A stretch of DNA of 64,000 bases from Sphingopyxis indica (GTDB taxonomy: Bacteria; Pseudomonadota; Alphaproteobacteria; Sphingomonadales; Sphingomonadaceae): positions 248,001 through 312,000 of the forward strand of contig NZ_FZPA01000002.1 in NCBI RefSeq assembly GCF_900188185.1, written 5' to 3'. Positions within the stretch are counted from its first letter, which is position 1. Each line of letters begins with the position of its first letter. Positions 26,669 through 35,451 of this stretch are shown in pieces. The translations under genes and the position numbers were made by a program. A model generated the notes under the pieces. It was not told the DNA's origin and searched no databases. It saw nothing but the letters and a program-made list of their open reading frames with translations.

Positions 26669-27166
26669 ATGAAACATTTTGCGAAAGTTTCGATCAGCGT
26701 CCTGGCTTCGCTGGCCCTTCTGCCGGCCGCTGCGCTGGCGGGCACCTATTCGCCGTCGGGAAGCGGTTCGGGCGGACCGAGCCCGGTGCAGGTGAAGAAG
26801 GGCATCACCCTCAACTGCACTCTGACTGCCACCACCAATTCGGACGGCACGATCTCGAGTTCGGGCACGCCGAGCGGCACCGAAATCACCAGCATCGCGC
26901 TCAGTGGCGGGCTCTGCGGCGCGGTTTCCTTTACCGGCCTTCCCTATGACGTCAGCACCACGAGTTCGACCGACATCGTCATCCACAATGTCCAGGTGAC
27001 CGGCGTCACGGGCAATTGCGCGGGCAATCTGAAAGCGAAACTCGTCGGCGGCGTGCTGCAGTTCACCCATGCCAACACGATCCCGTCGAGCCCCGCGGGC
27101 GGTTCGCCGTGCAGCATCCAGGGCAATGTGTCGACCAGCCCCACGGCCTCCTACACCTACCCCTGA
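26669..27166 (+). CDS. Small secreted protein, PraB-like
   Basis: This is a 165-residue exported protein with signal peptide ending at PAAALA. The mature part is rich in Ser, Thr and Gly and holds six Cys. The pattern VQVKKGITLNCTLTATTNSDGT, GGLCGAVSFTGLPYDV, VTGVTGNCAGNLKAKL and GGSPCSIQGNVSTSPT resembles PraB, the 'activator of alkane oxidation' family, which are small surface or secreted proteins in Pseudomonas linked to hydrophobic substrate growth. That match is from memory and moderate. A strong AGGAGAGG ribosome site is present, and a long hairpin follows the gene, so it is a single transcription unit. Confidence 0.6.
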   Translation: MKHFAKVSISVLASLALLPAAALAGTYSPSGSGSGGPSPVQVKKGITLNCTLTATTNSDGTISSSGTPSGTEITSIALSGGLCGAVSFTGLPYDVSTTSSTDIVIHNVQVTGVTGNCAGNLKAKLVGGVLQFTHANTIPSSPAGGSPCSIQGNVSTSPTASYTYP

Positions 27167-27264
27167 CCGCCGGAAGCCGTCAGGCACCGGCCGGTCGCGT
27201 CGAAGGGCCGGGCAATCGCGGGAAGGCCCCTCCCTCCCCCTCGCCCGTCCCGGCGGCCGGAACG

Positions 27265-27300
27265 ATGAAGACCGGAAGGCATCGGCCTTCCGGTCTTCAT
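27265..27300 (+). terminator. Hairpin terminator after the PraB-like gene
   Basis: 16-base perfect arms (ATGAAGACCGGAAGGC and its complement) flank an ATCG loop, about 100 bases past the stop and followed by TTTG. Confidence 0.7.
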
Positions 27301-27343
27301 TTGCCAGCGGGCAAGGCTGCCAGCGTCAGTCCGAAAGGAACGG

Positions 27344-29575
27344 ATGACAGCCGGTCGAACGAAATATTGCGGTTGCCGGAAACGGTATGCGAGCGGAGCG
27401 ACACACGCCGCTCTGGCGGCGCTCCTGTCGTTGACCGCGCCGCCGCTCCACGCGGCGACGCCGTTGCAGTCCGCCGCCGAACCCAAATCCGATGATATCG
27501 TCGTTACCGCGCCGGTCGGCGAGGCGCTGGTCGAACCCGAAGCCGAGCTCACCGAAGCGGATATCGCCGCTTATGGCGCGAGCACGATCGGCGACCTGAT
27601 CGCGCGCATCACGCCGTTGACCGGGCGCCCCGGCGAACAGCCGATCGTGCTCGTCAACGGCAAGCGCATCGACGGTGTCGGCAGCGTCAACGGCTTCCCG
27701 CCCGAAGCGCTGGCCCGGCTCGCAATCCTGCGCCTCGAAGCTGCCGCGCGCTACGGCTACGCGTCCGACCGACGCGTCGTCAACGTCGTGCTCAAACGCC
27801 ATTTCTCCGCATGGCAATCCGAAGCGGGGGCCGGCATGGCAACGGCAGGGGGCCGGGCGAGCACAAGGGCGTCGATCGGCCGCTTTGTCATCGACGGAGA
27901 CACGCGCTGGAACGCCCAGCTCCAGGCCTCACGCGACGAGCCGTTGCTTCAGAGCGAGCGCGACGGAAGGAGGGACCCGGCGTCACGTGCGCGCACCCTG
28001 ATGCCCTCGGCCGACGCCGCTTCGCTGAACCTGACCGTCGCGAGGCCGCTGGGGCAATTCGTCGGAACCGTCGCCATCGACGCAGCAAAACGCGGGCAAC
28101 GGCAATTGCTGGGTCTCGGCCCCGCGGAGGACACGGCGGCTCGGGCACTCCGCGGCGATCGCGATACGAGCAATATCGGCCTCTCGACGATGGTCGCGGG
28201 AAATCTGGATGGCTGGAACGGCAGCCTCATCCTTCGCTATGACCGTTCATGGTCCGACGCATCGATCGAGCGGATCGCGCCGGCGTCGACCATTGCGATC
28301 GAGACGACCCGGTCGCGAAGCGAAAACCTGTCGGCACAGTTCAACCTGAATCGCACGATCCTGACGCTACCCGCGGGCGCCGCGACCGCGAACCTGACGA
28401 TCGGGACGACGCGCAACTGGTCGGCCAGCCAACGCACCGGCCGCCCCTTACCGGCGGCCGAGTTCCGGCGGCGGCAGACCGATGCGCAACTGTCGCTGAC
28501 GCTACCTCTATCGCCGGCGAGCGGCGGGACTGTCGGCGATTTGTCGCTCGACCTGGCGGCGGGCCTCGGATCGGCTTCGGGTTCGCTCCAAAAACGATAT
28601 GAGGCGAGCGTCAACTGGAGCCCTGTCGCAGCGCTCGAGCTGCGCGCGGCGACCGGGTTCGCCGATCTCGTTCCTACGCCCGATCAGATCGGGGGCGCCT
28701 ATGTCGAGGAAATCCGGCACATCTACGACATCCGGCGACAGGAAACGGTCGACGCTTTATGGATCACCGGGGGCAATCCGGACCTCGGCCGCGGGACGCA
28801 GCGAAGCTACAGCCTTCGCGCCGCCCTCCGCCCTTTCGGCCCCGCGCCTTTGACGCTTACCTCCGAATATCGCCGGCAGGAGGCGAGCGGCGGCGTGGCA
28901 GCCTTCCCGACGCTGACGCCCGCGGTCGAGGACGCCTTTCCCGAGCGTGTCCGGCGCGATGCTGCGGGGCGCCTGCTGTCGGTCGACGCGCGTCCGATTG
29001 CCATCGCGCACGACATCGACGAGCGCCTGGACAGCAGCCTGATCCTCGCCATTGCCGCGCACAATCGATCCGAGCACGCGACCGCCAAGGCTAACGGGTC
29101 CCGCTGGCAGGCGACGCTTGCCGTCACCCATGGCCTGTTGCTTCGGAGCGAGCTGGTGACACGGCCCGGCCTTCCGCCGCTCGACCGCATCGACGGCGAC
29201 GTGGCGCAATCGCGGCACACGCTCGGCTTTCAGTTCGTCGCCAGCAAGCCGGGGCTGGGGATTACGCTCGACGGCTCGTGGCAAAGCCCCTTCCGCCTCC
29301 GCAATCCCGACCTTCCCGGGGGACGGGGCGATTATCACTACCGCGGCGTGCTGACAGCGAACCTTCGCCTCCATGCCGAACCGGAAAAGCTCTTGCCCAA
29401 GGGAAATTCGCCGGCCTGGCTGTCGAACCTGCAAATCTCGTTCGACATCCGCAACCTCTTGGGCACTTATCGCAAGGTCGCTCTTGCCGACGGGACGGTT
29501 CCGGCCGGCTATCGTCGCTATGATGTCGACCCGCTGGGTCGGTCGGTGCAGCTTTCCCTCCGCAAGCGCTTTTGA
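27344..29575 (+). CDS. Divergent TonB-dependent receptor-like protein
   Basis: This is an outer-membrane protein of 743 residues related to TonB receptors. The leader is followed by DDIVVTAPVGEALVEPEAEL, then a short plug: AAYGASTIGDLIARITPLTG, PIVLVNGKRIDGVGSVNGFP and ARYGYASDRRVVNVVLKR. The barrel ends in GRSVQLSLRKRF, with the usual terminal Phe. The plug is shorter than usual and lacks the RGPQGTLYG block, so transport may differ from classical receptors. AAAGGA precedes the ATG. The gene follows the PraB-like gene and its terminator, with about 44 bases from the hairpin to the ATG. A functional link to that protein is only positional. Confidence 0.8.
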   Translation: MTAGRTKYCGCRKRYASGATHAALAALLSLTAPPLHAATPLQSAAEPKSDDIVVTAPVGEALVEPEAELTEADIAAYGASTIGDLIARITPLTGRPGEQPIVLVNGKRIDGVGSVNGFPPEALARLAILRLEAAARYGYASDRRVVNVVLKRHFSAWQSEAGAGMATAGGRASTRASIGRFVIDGDTRWNAQLQASRDEPLLQSERDGRRDPASRARTLMPSADAASLNLTVARPLGQFVGTVAIDAAKRGQRQLLGLGPAEDTAARALRGDRDTSNIGLSTMVAGNLDGWNGSLILRYDRSWSDASIERIAPASTIAIETTRSRSENLSAQFNLNRTILTLPAGAATANLTIGTTRNWSASQRTGRPLPAAEFRRRQTDAQLSLTLPLSPASGGTVGDLSLDLAAGLGSASGSLQKRYEASVNWSPVAALELRAATGFADLVPTPDQIGGAYVEEIRHIYDIRRQETVDALWITGGNPDLGRGTQRSYSLRAALRPFGPAPLTLTSEYRRQEASGGVAAFPTLTPAVEDAFPERVRRDAAGRLLSVDARPIAIAHDIDERLDSSLILAIAAHNRSEHATAKANGSRWQATLAVTHGLLLRSELVTRPGLPPLDRIDGDVAQSRHTLGFQFVASKPGLGITLDGSWQSPFRLRNPDLPGGRGDYHYRGVLTANLRLHAEPEKLLPKGNSPAWLSNLQISFDIRNLLGTYRKVALADGTVPAGYRRYDVDPLGRSVQLSLRKRF

Positions 29576-29735
29576 GTTACTGATCCCGGCGCAAGGCTGG
29601 CGGCCCCTGTCCATCCCCGCTCCCTTCGCCCCGCGCACGCTATGTGAGCGGGGGTGTTGTCTTGCTCAAGATTTTCCGATTCAAGCTGTTGGCTGACGAG
29701 GAGCCCTCGTTTCGGCCGCGCTCGATAGGCCCCTG

Positions 29736-30734
29736 TCACCTTGCCTCCTCCACGGGAGCGCAATCGGCCCCGGGAGCGAGCGCCGTCTTGCCGAACAGAA
29801 CGCGCACCGCGACAGGCGCCATGCCTCCATTGTCATGGCCCACGCCTCGCACGAGCCCGCAGGTCCAAGCGAACGGCACGCCTTCAGATTTCGCAACCGC
29901 ACGTGCGCGGGCGTAAAAGGTCTGGCCGCGCGCGAGACGATATGGCCCCTGCGCCATCGCTTCGGGCTGGCGCGGCAGGCTGTGGTGATGGGGGTCGATA
30001 TCCTCGGTGCCGAGCAATACCGTTACCGGGAGCGCAAATACCGACTTCGGATGCCACAGCCCTTCGGGAAGACCAGCGAGCCCGAACGGCCACTTCACCG
30101 CGGGATCGGTCATCGCATAGGAGCCGGCATTGGCCGACACCGCGCGCGCCATGTGGGGACCGCCGCCCGCAAGGATGAAGCGATGCACGAACTGCGCGCC
30201 GCCCGAATGGCCGTAGAGCGAATAGCGCTGCGCATTCAGGGCTTCGCGCGCCCTCACCTCTGCGAAGATCGGCTCGACGACCGCGAAGGACCATTTTTCG
30301 GGCGGCCGCGGCATGCCGTCCTTTTCGGTGAACCAGCCATGGCTGTAGCTTCGGGCGCCGGGGAAGGATGCCTTGGAAAACTCGGGAACGATGAGCACGA
30401 TCTTGTATCTTCGCGCAAGATCGAGCCATTGATCGACATAATTGTCGGCATCGCGCAAGGCACCGTGGAAAATGAAAAGCACCGGGGCATCTGCGGGAGT
30501 GCCGGCCGCGCGATAGGTCCATACCGGCAGCGCGGGGCCGGCCCAATCGGAGAAGATGAAGCGCTTCACCCCTTTCGCGAAGAGCTTTTCCTGTAGCGCG
30601 GAATTGCCATGCGGGGCGGCGCCGGCGACCTCCTGGCCGGGCGCGCAACCCGCCAGGACCAGCAACGCCGCACCCGCGATGGCCTTTGCGGGCACAGTGG
30701 CCGCCCGCAAAGCTCGAAAAGAAGCGCTCGCCAT
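29736..30734 (-). CDS. Lipoprotein alpha/beta hydrolase (esterase/depolymerase-like)
   Basis: This is a 332-residue lipid-anchored hydrolase. The leader ends in a lipobox LLVLAGC. HGALRDADNYVDQW is the oxyanion-hole block of the PHB-depolymerase-like esterases. SLYGHSGGAQFVHRF (S at about 175) is the nucleophile elbow, DIDPHHH supplies a possible Asp and VRGVGHDNGG the His. The start ATG at 30734 overlaps the TonB-receptor stop as TGATG, so translation is coupled. It is the third gene of a dctA-receptor-esterase operon and should act in the periplasm or at the outer membrane. Its ester substrate is not known; polyesters or aryl esters are possible (inference). Confidence 0.83.
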   Translation of the reverse strand: MASASFRALRAATVPAKAIAGAALLVLAGCAPGQEVAGAAPHGNSALQEKLFAKGVKRFIFSDWAGPALPVWTYRAAGTPADAPVLFIFHGALRDADNYVDQWLDLARRYKIVLIVPEFSKASFPGARSYSHGWFTEKDGMPRPPEKWSFAVVEPIFAEVRAREALNAQRYSLYGHSGGAQFVHRFILAGGGPHMARAVSANAGSYAMTDPAVKWPFGLAGLPEGLWHPKSVFALPVTVLLGTEDIDPHHHSLPRQPEAMAQGPYRLARGQTFYARARAVAKSEGVPFAWTCGLVRGVGHDNGGMAPVAVRVLFGKTALAPGADCAPVEEAR

Positions 30735-33700
30735 CAGAATTTCACCGTCGCGCCAAGGTAGAAGCGGCGCCCGGCGATGTCGTACACGCCGTTCTGATTG
30801 GTCAGCCGCCCGCTGTCGGTGCCGGTCGGCAGGAAGGGGCTGATCGAGTTGAACAGATTGTTCACCCCGCCGTAGATACGGAATTCCTTGCCGCCGTCGT
30901 CGACATCGAACGACAGGAACAGGTCGTGCTCCCACACGTCGCCGATGTTCAGATAATAGGGCACCTCGGCATCGGGATTGGTCGCGAGCAGCGCGCGATA
31001 TTCGTCGCGCAGGACATTGCTGTCGTTGATCTTCCCATAATAGGTCGTGGTCCAGCGGATGCGGAAATTGTCGAGCTTCCAGCTCAGCGAGCCCTGCGCG
31101 CGATATTTGAAGCTGCCGTCGCGCAGGTCGCCGCGAAGATCGTTGGTGACGGTGCCGTCGACCCCTTCGAAGCTCACCTCCTGCTTCAGGATGTGGGTAC
31201 CGTCGTAACGCAGGTCGAAGCGGCCGGGGATGCCGAGCGCGTCATCGAGGCGGAAACGATAGTTGAGCGCCACGTCGATACCCGAGGTGTCGAAGCGCGC
31301 GAGATTGGCCTGCCGCTGCACCAGCTCGACGATCTGCCCGTTGATCGGGTTGCGCGTGATGTCGGCGCAGAAGGGATTGTCGGCCTGCGGAATGTCGGTG
31401 TCATAGCATTGCAGCTGGATGTCGCGGTTCGTATAGGCATCGATCGCATCGCGGATCTTGATGCTGTAATAGTCGACCGCGAGGCTGAGGCCGCGCGCGA
31501 AGCGCGGCGCGAACACCGCGCCGAGGGTCAGCGTGTCGGCCGTTTCTTCCTTGAGGTCGAGATTGCCGCCGTTGGGGCTGAAGATGTTCGAGCCCGCCTG
31601 TTCATATTCCTGATCGAGCCCTTCGGCCGCCTGCCGCGCGAAGAGCGCCTGGATGCCCGGGTCGAGCCGGCAATTGGCATGGATGCGGCCCTCGCTGGTC
31701 GGCGTCACCCCGTCGCATTCGTCGTCCGCCACCTCGAAATTGCCACGCGGCGGAGAATAGAGTTCGGCGATATCGGGCGCGCGCTGGGCGCGAGCATATT
31801 GGGCGCGGAACCGGATGTCGGGGATCGGCGCATATTGGATGCCGCCGCGCCAGCTGAACACCGTGCCGACATTGTCGATGTCGTAATGCGCGACGCGCGC
31901 CGACGCGTCGAGGCTGAGCAGATAGGCGCCCGGCGCGTCCTTGAGCAGCGGCACGCTGACTTCGCCATAGCCTTCATAGGCGGTGATCGAGCCGCCGAAA
32001 TTGGGCACCGCATTGCCGGTGGTCCCGCCCATCTGCGACAGGAGGTCGCCGTTAAGCTGCTGGCTGTCCTTGCGGAAATCGACCCCGAACGCCGCGCCGA
32101 CCGGACCGGCGGGCAGTTCGAGCAGGTCGCCGGTGACGAAGGCCTGCCCGGTATATTGGCGGATCGTCAGGTCCTGGTGCAGGTCGGCGCGAATCCACGC
32201 CGCCGTCTCGGGGGTGATCGCCCCCTCGCCGAACAGGTTGATCGGCACGCAGCCGGCGGCGCGTGCGTCGGCGTCGACGCAGCGCGGCGCGCCGTCGGGA
32301 CCGGTCTCGGCATCGAGTGCCTCGATCAGATGGTCGCCCCAGATTTCGTTGCGGCGCCACTGGTCCTGCTTGTACTGGCCGTAGCCGAAACTCGCTTCCC
32401 AGTTCCAGCCGTCCGAAACCTTGCCGCGCAGCCCGACCCAGCTGCGGATCGTCTCGCGCTTGTTCTCGGTGATCTGCCCGCCGACCTCGTCGAAGCGGCG
32501 GTCCCACGCGATCCCGACGCCGGTCGAGGGCACTTCGTCGGGGTTCAGTTCGGGCGGGACGAAGGGGTTGCACGGGCCGTTCTGGAGACAGGGAATCTTG
32601 CCATATTCCTGCTCGGTCGTGATCCCGGTGACCGGGTCGGTGATCGGGAAGGTCGAATCCCAGCCGATGCCGATCGATTCGCGCGTTTCGCCCGAGATGA
32701 TCCGCGAATATTGAACCTGCGCAAAGCCTTCGAGCGTGTCCGAAAATTCATAGTCGAGCTTCGCCGCGCCAAGATAGCGTTTGCGCGCGAGGATCAGCGA
32801 GCGCCCGGTGCGCTGGTTGTAGCCGTCACGATTGGGGAGGAAATAGCCGGAGTTGCCATTGTCGGTGTCGCCGATCTCGATCGGCTCGCCGGTCTGGACG
32901 TCGGGGCCGAGCGGCACGAGCACGCCATTGCGATAGAAACGGTCGCGTGACGAGCTTTTGCCCGAAAAGACGCCGCCGGGGATGAAGCTGCTCAGATCGC
33001 TGTAGATGTTGGGCGGAAAGGTGTCGGCCGGCTGACGCCCGCTGGTCAGCCCGCCGCTGTTGTTGACATAATAGGTGTCGAACAGATTCTGCCCCGTATC
33101 GAAATCATATTCATAGCCGATCGGGCGCGTCGCCCATTCGCGGTCGGTCGCGCGAATGCCCCAGTCGCGGTCATAGGTGCCGCTGACGAGCAGATAACCG
33201 CGGCCACCCGCAAAGCGCGTCCCGTAAGTCGCGCCGAGCGTCAGTTCCTGCCCGTCGCCTTCGGCGGTCAAGCCGGCGCGCGCGCGCAGGGTCAGGCCCC
33301 GCTCGTTCTTCTTGGTGATGATGTTCACCACCCCGGCGATCGCATCCGAGCCATAGACCGACGAAGTGCCGCCGGTGATGATTTCGACCCGGTCGATGAA
33401 ATCGCTGGGGATGGTCGACAGGCTGACGCGATTGCCGATCGCCGAGTTGGATACGGTGCGCCGTCCATCGATCAGAACGAGGGTGCGATTGTCGCCGAGA
33501 TTGCGAAGCTGGATCGACGACAGGCCCGAATTCTGGGTGTTGCCGGTCACCGTCGAATCGTTGAGGGTCGAGGAAAGCTGCGGCAGGTCGGCGAGCGTCT
33601 CGCTGAGTTCGCTTCCTCCCGATTCGAGCAGGTCCTCGCCGGTGACGCTGACGGTCGGCGCGGCGGTGTCATAGGTTTCGCGCGCGATGCGGCTGCCGGT

Positions 33701-33847
33701 GACGATGATCGCGCCGTCGCCGGCGGGATCGGCCGTGGCGGGATCGGCGGGCGCGTCCTGCGCCTGCGCGGGCATCGCGAGCGTGGCGGACAGGATCAGC
33801 GCGGCATGACTGGTGCGGCGTGCCCAACGGGCTTTGGTCGAAATCAT
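30734..33847 (-). CDS. TonB-dependent receptor
   Basis: This is a 1037-residue outer-membrane receptor. The signal peptide ends near TLAMPAQAQ. GAIIVTGSRIARETYDTAAP is the TonB-box/plug entry; LRNLGDNRTLVLIDGRRTVS and SSVYGSDAIAGVVNIITKKN complete the plug. The barrel ends with RRFYLGATVKF. GGGAG lies 8-10 bases before the ATG at 33847. The stop overlaps the esterase start, and dctA ends 43 bases upstream, so the three genes are probably one transcript. Coupling a receptor to a C4-dicarboxylate carrier is unusual and suggests uptake of a dicarboxylate-containing compound (inference). Confidence 0.92.
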   Translation of the reverse strand: MISTKARWARRTSHAALILSATLAMPAQAQDAPADPATADPAGDGAIIVTGSRIARETYDTAAPTVSVTGEDLLESGGSELSETLADLPQLSSTLNDSTVTGNTQNSGLSSIQLRNLGDNRTLVLIDGRRTVSNSAIGNRVSLSTIPSDFIDRVEIITGGTSSVYGSDAIAGVVNIITKKNERGLTLRARAGLTAEGDGQELTLGATYGTRFAGGRGYLLVSGTYDRDWGIRATDREWATRPIGYEYDFDTGQNLFDTYYVNNSGGLTSGRQPADTFPPNIYSDLSSFIPGGVFSGKSSSRDRFYRNGVLVPLGPDVQTGEPIEIGDTDNGNSGYFLPNRDGYNQRTGRSLILARKRYLGAAKLDYEFSDTLEGFAQVQYSRIISGETRESIGIGWDSTFPITDPVTGITTEQEYGKIPCLQNGPCNPFVPPELNPDEVPSTGVGIAWDRRFDEVGGQITENKRETIRSWVGLRGKVSDGWNWEASFGYGQYKQDQWRRNEIWGDHLIEALDAETGPDGAPRCVDADARAAGCVPINLFGEGAITPETAAWIRADLHQDLTIRQYTGQAFVTGDLLELPAGPVGAAFGVDFRKDSQQLNGDLLSQMGGTTGNAVPNFGGSITAYEGYGEVSVPLLKDAPGAYLLSLDASARVAHYDIDNVGTVFSWRGGIQYAPIPDIRFRAQYARAQRAPDIAELYSPPRGNFEVADDECDGVTPTSEGRIHANCRLDPGIQALFARQAAEGLDQEYEQAGSNIFSPNGGNLDLKEETADTLTLGAVFAPRFARGLSLAVDYYSIKIRDAIDAYTNRDIQLQCYDTDIPQADNPFCADITRNPINGQIVELVQRQANLARFDTSGIDVALNYRFRLDDALGIPGRFDLRYDGTHILKQEVSFEGVDGTVTNDLRGDLRDGSFKYRAQGSLSWKLDNFRIRWTTTYYGKINDSNVLRDEYRALLATNPDAEVPYYLNIGDVWEHDLFLSFDVDDGGKEFRIYGGVNNLFNSISPFLPTGTDSGRLTNQNGVYDIAGRRFYLGATVKF

Positions 33848-33890
33848 CGTCTCTCTCCCCATATCTTTTTCATCGTCCGGTCCGGCGGTC

Positions 33891-35228
33891 TCAGTCGGCA
33901 TCGGCTTCGATCGGCAGCGCGGCGATCGGCGCAAGCTTCCCGCCGAGCGCGCGGTCGAGCGCGTCCTCGTCGAGCGCCCTTTCCCATTTCGCGACGACAA
34001 TCGCCGCGAGCGCATTGCCGATGAAATTGGTGAGCGCGCGGCATTCGCTCATAAAGCGGTCGATGCCGAGGATCAGCGCGAGCCCCGCGACCGGCACCGA
34101 CGGCACGACGGTGAGCGTCGCCGCGAGCGTGATGAAACCGGCGCCGGTCACGCCCGCCGCGCCCTTCGAGCTGACCATCGCGACGAGCAGCAGCGCGACC
34201 TGCTCGCCGAGGCCGAGGTGCACGCCGGTCGCCTGTGCGACGAACAGCGCCGCGAGTGTCATATAGATGTTGGTGCCGTCGAGGTTGAAGCTGTAGCCGG
34301 TCGGCACGACCAGGCCGACGACGGGCTTGGCGCAGCCCGCGCGCTCGAGCTTTTCCATCAGGCTGGGCAGCGCCGCCTCCGACGAGGACGTCCCGAGCAC
34401 GAGCAGCAGTTCGGCCTTCAGATAAGCGATCAGCCGCAGGATCGAAAAGCCCGCGACCCGCGCCATCGCGCCGAGCACGACGAGCACGAAGAAGAGCGAG
34501 GTCAGATAGAAGGTCGCGATCAGCTTGCCGAGATTGGCGAGCGATTCGACGCCATATTCGCCGATGGTGAATGCCATCGCACCGAACGCGCCGATCGGAG
34601 CGAAGCGCATCAGCATCGCGACGATGCGGAAGAACACCACCGACACTTTCTCGAGCATCGCGAGCACGGCCGCGCCGGCGGCGCCGGTGTGCGAGAGCGC
34701 GATGCCGAAGAGCACAGCGACGAACAGCGCCTGAAGAATCGAACCCGAGGTCAGCGCCGAGACGAAAGTCGTCGGGATGATTTCCATGAGGAATCCCGTC
34801 AGCGTCGCCTCGTGCGCCTTCGCCTGATAGTCGGCAACCGCGCCGGCGTTGAGCGTCGCGGGATCGATGTTCATCCCCGCGCCCGGCTGGAAAACATTGG
34901 CGATGATCAGCCCGACGATCAGCGCGAGGGTCGAAAAGAAGAGGAAATAGGCGAAGGTCTTGAGCGTCAGCCGCCCGAGCGCCTTGCTCTCGCCGACCGA
35001 GGCGATACCGGTCGAGACGGTGAGGAAGATCACCGGCGCGATGATCATCTTGACGAGCTTGATGAAGCCGTCGCCGATCGGCTTCAACGCCACGCCGGTT
35101 TCGGGCCAGAAATGACCGAGCAGGACGCCGGCGGCGATCGCGGTCAGCACCTGCACATAAAGGTGCGTCCACCACGGGCGCGGCGTCGCGGGTTGCCGCA
35201 ATGCTGTCGAATCGATCGGGACTGCCAC
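33891..35228 (-). CDS. dctA: C4-dicarboxylate:cation symporter
   Basis: This is a DctA-type transporter of the DAACS family, 445 residues, moving succinate, fumarate or malate with cations across the inner membrane. Family blocks are [37 protein letters not shown] (serine-rich reentrant loop), [20 protein letters not shown] and [21 protein letters not shown] at 35258 would also read, but AGGGAG sits properly only before the GTG at 35228, which starts [13 protein letters not shown]. It diverges from dctBD, and the TonB receptor and esterase genes follow it. A region with several palindromes and a possible -24/-12 site lies upstream. Confidence 0.93.
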   Translation of the reverse strand: MAVPIDSTALRQPATPRPWWTHLYVQVLTAIAAGVLLGHFWPETGVALKPIGDGFIKLVKMIIAPVIFLTVSTGIASVGESKALGRLTLKTFAYFLFFSTLALIVGLIIANVFQPGAGMNIDPATLNAGAVADYQAKAHEATLTGFLMEIIPTTFVSALTSGSILQALFVAVLFGIALSHTGAAGAAVLAMLEKVSVVFFRIVAMLMRFAPIGAFGAMAFTIGEYGVESLANLGKLIATFYLTSLFFVLVVLGAMARVAGFSILRLIAYLKAELLLVLGTSSSEAALPSLMEKLERAGCAKPVVGLVVPTGYSFNLDGTNIYMTLAALFVAQATGVHLGLGEQVALLLVAMVSSKGAAGVTGAGFITLAATLTVVPSVPVAGLALILGIDRFMSECRALTNFIGNALAAIVVAKWERALDEDALDRALGGKLAPIAALPIEADAD

Positions 35229-35358
35229 CCGTCTCTCCCTGTCGTCGTTCGCGCTCACGGGCGCAGCCCGGACCGTTCGCCCGGCCTTTCGAGGAAATTA
35301 GGGCGTGCGCCGCGTTGAGGTCAAAAGCAGCGGACATTTTCAACAAGCTATTGATAAT

Positions 35359-35377
35359 ATGTTTATTTATTAAACAT
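35359..35377. promoter_or_regulatory. Palindrome ATGTTTA-TTTAT-TAAACAT
   Basis: Perfect 7-base arms lie in the dctA/dctB intergenic region, about 130 bases upstream of the dctA start. It may be an additional operator or the AT-rich promoter core of dctA. Confidence 0.4.
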
Positions 35378-35380
35378 GAC

Positions 35381-35396
35381 TGCTGTAATACAGCCA
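35381..35396 (-). promoter_or_regulatory. Possible -24/-12 element upstream of dctA
   Basis: On the minus strand TGGCTGTATTACAGCA has GG and GC ten bases apart, the spacing of sigma-54 promoters, but several consensus bases are missing. The same bases form the palindrome GCTGT-AAT-ACAGC, so it may be an operator instead. Confidence 0.25.
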
Positions 35397-35400
35397 GAAG

Positions 35401-35450
35401 TGTGCGATATTTCGCATAGTCATTCCAGAATTTGTGCGATAACCCGCACA
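35401..35450. promoter_or_regulatory. Tandem inverted repeats, probable DctD sites
   Basis: TGTGCG-ATATTT-CGCATA (35401-35418) and TGTGCG-ATAACC-CGCACA (35433-35450) share both arms, with one mismatch in the first. Their centres are 32 bases apart, about three helical turns, so dimers would sit on one face. The second ends one base before the dctB ATG. They are probable DctD-binding sites for dctA activation. Confidence 0.6.
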
Positions 35451-35451
35451 T

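Noticed and set aside
35381..35396. A firm sigma-54 promoter for dctA
   Set aside because: GG/GC spacing fits, but other consensus bases are missing and the DctD lacks the GAFTGA loop; listed only as a low-confidence site.
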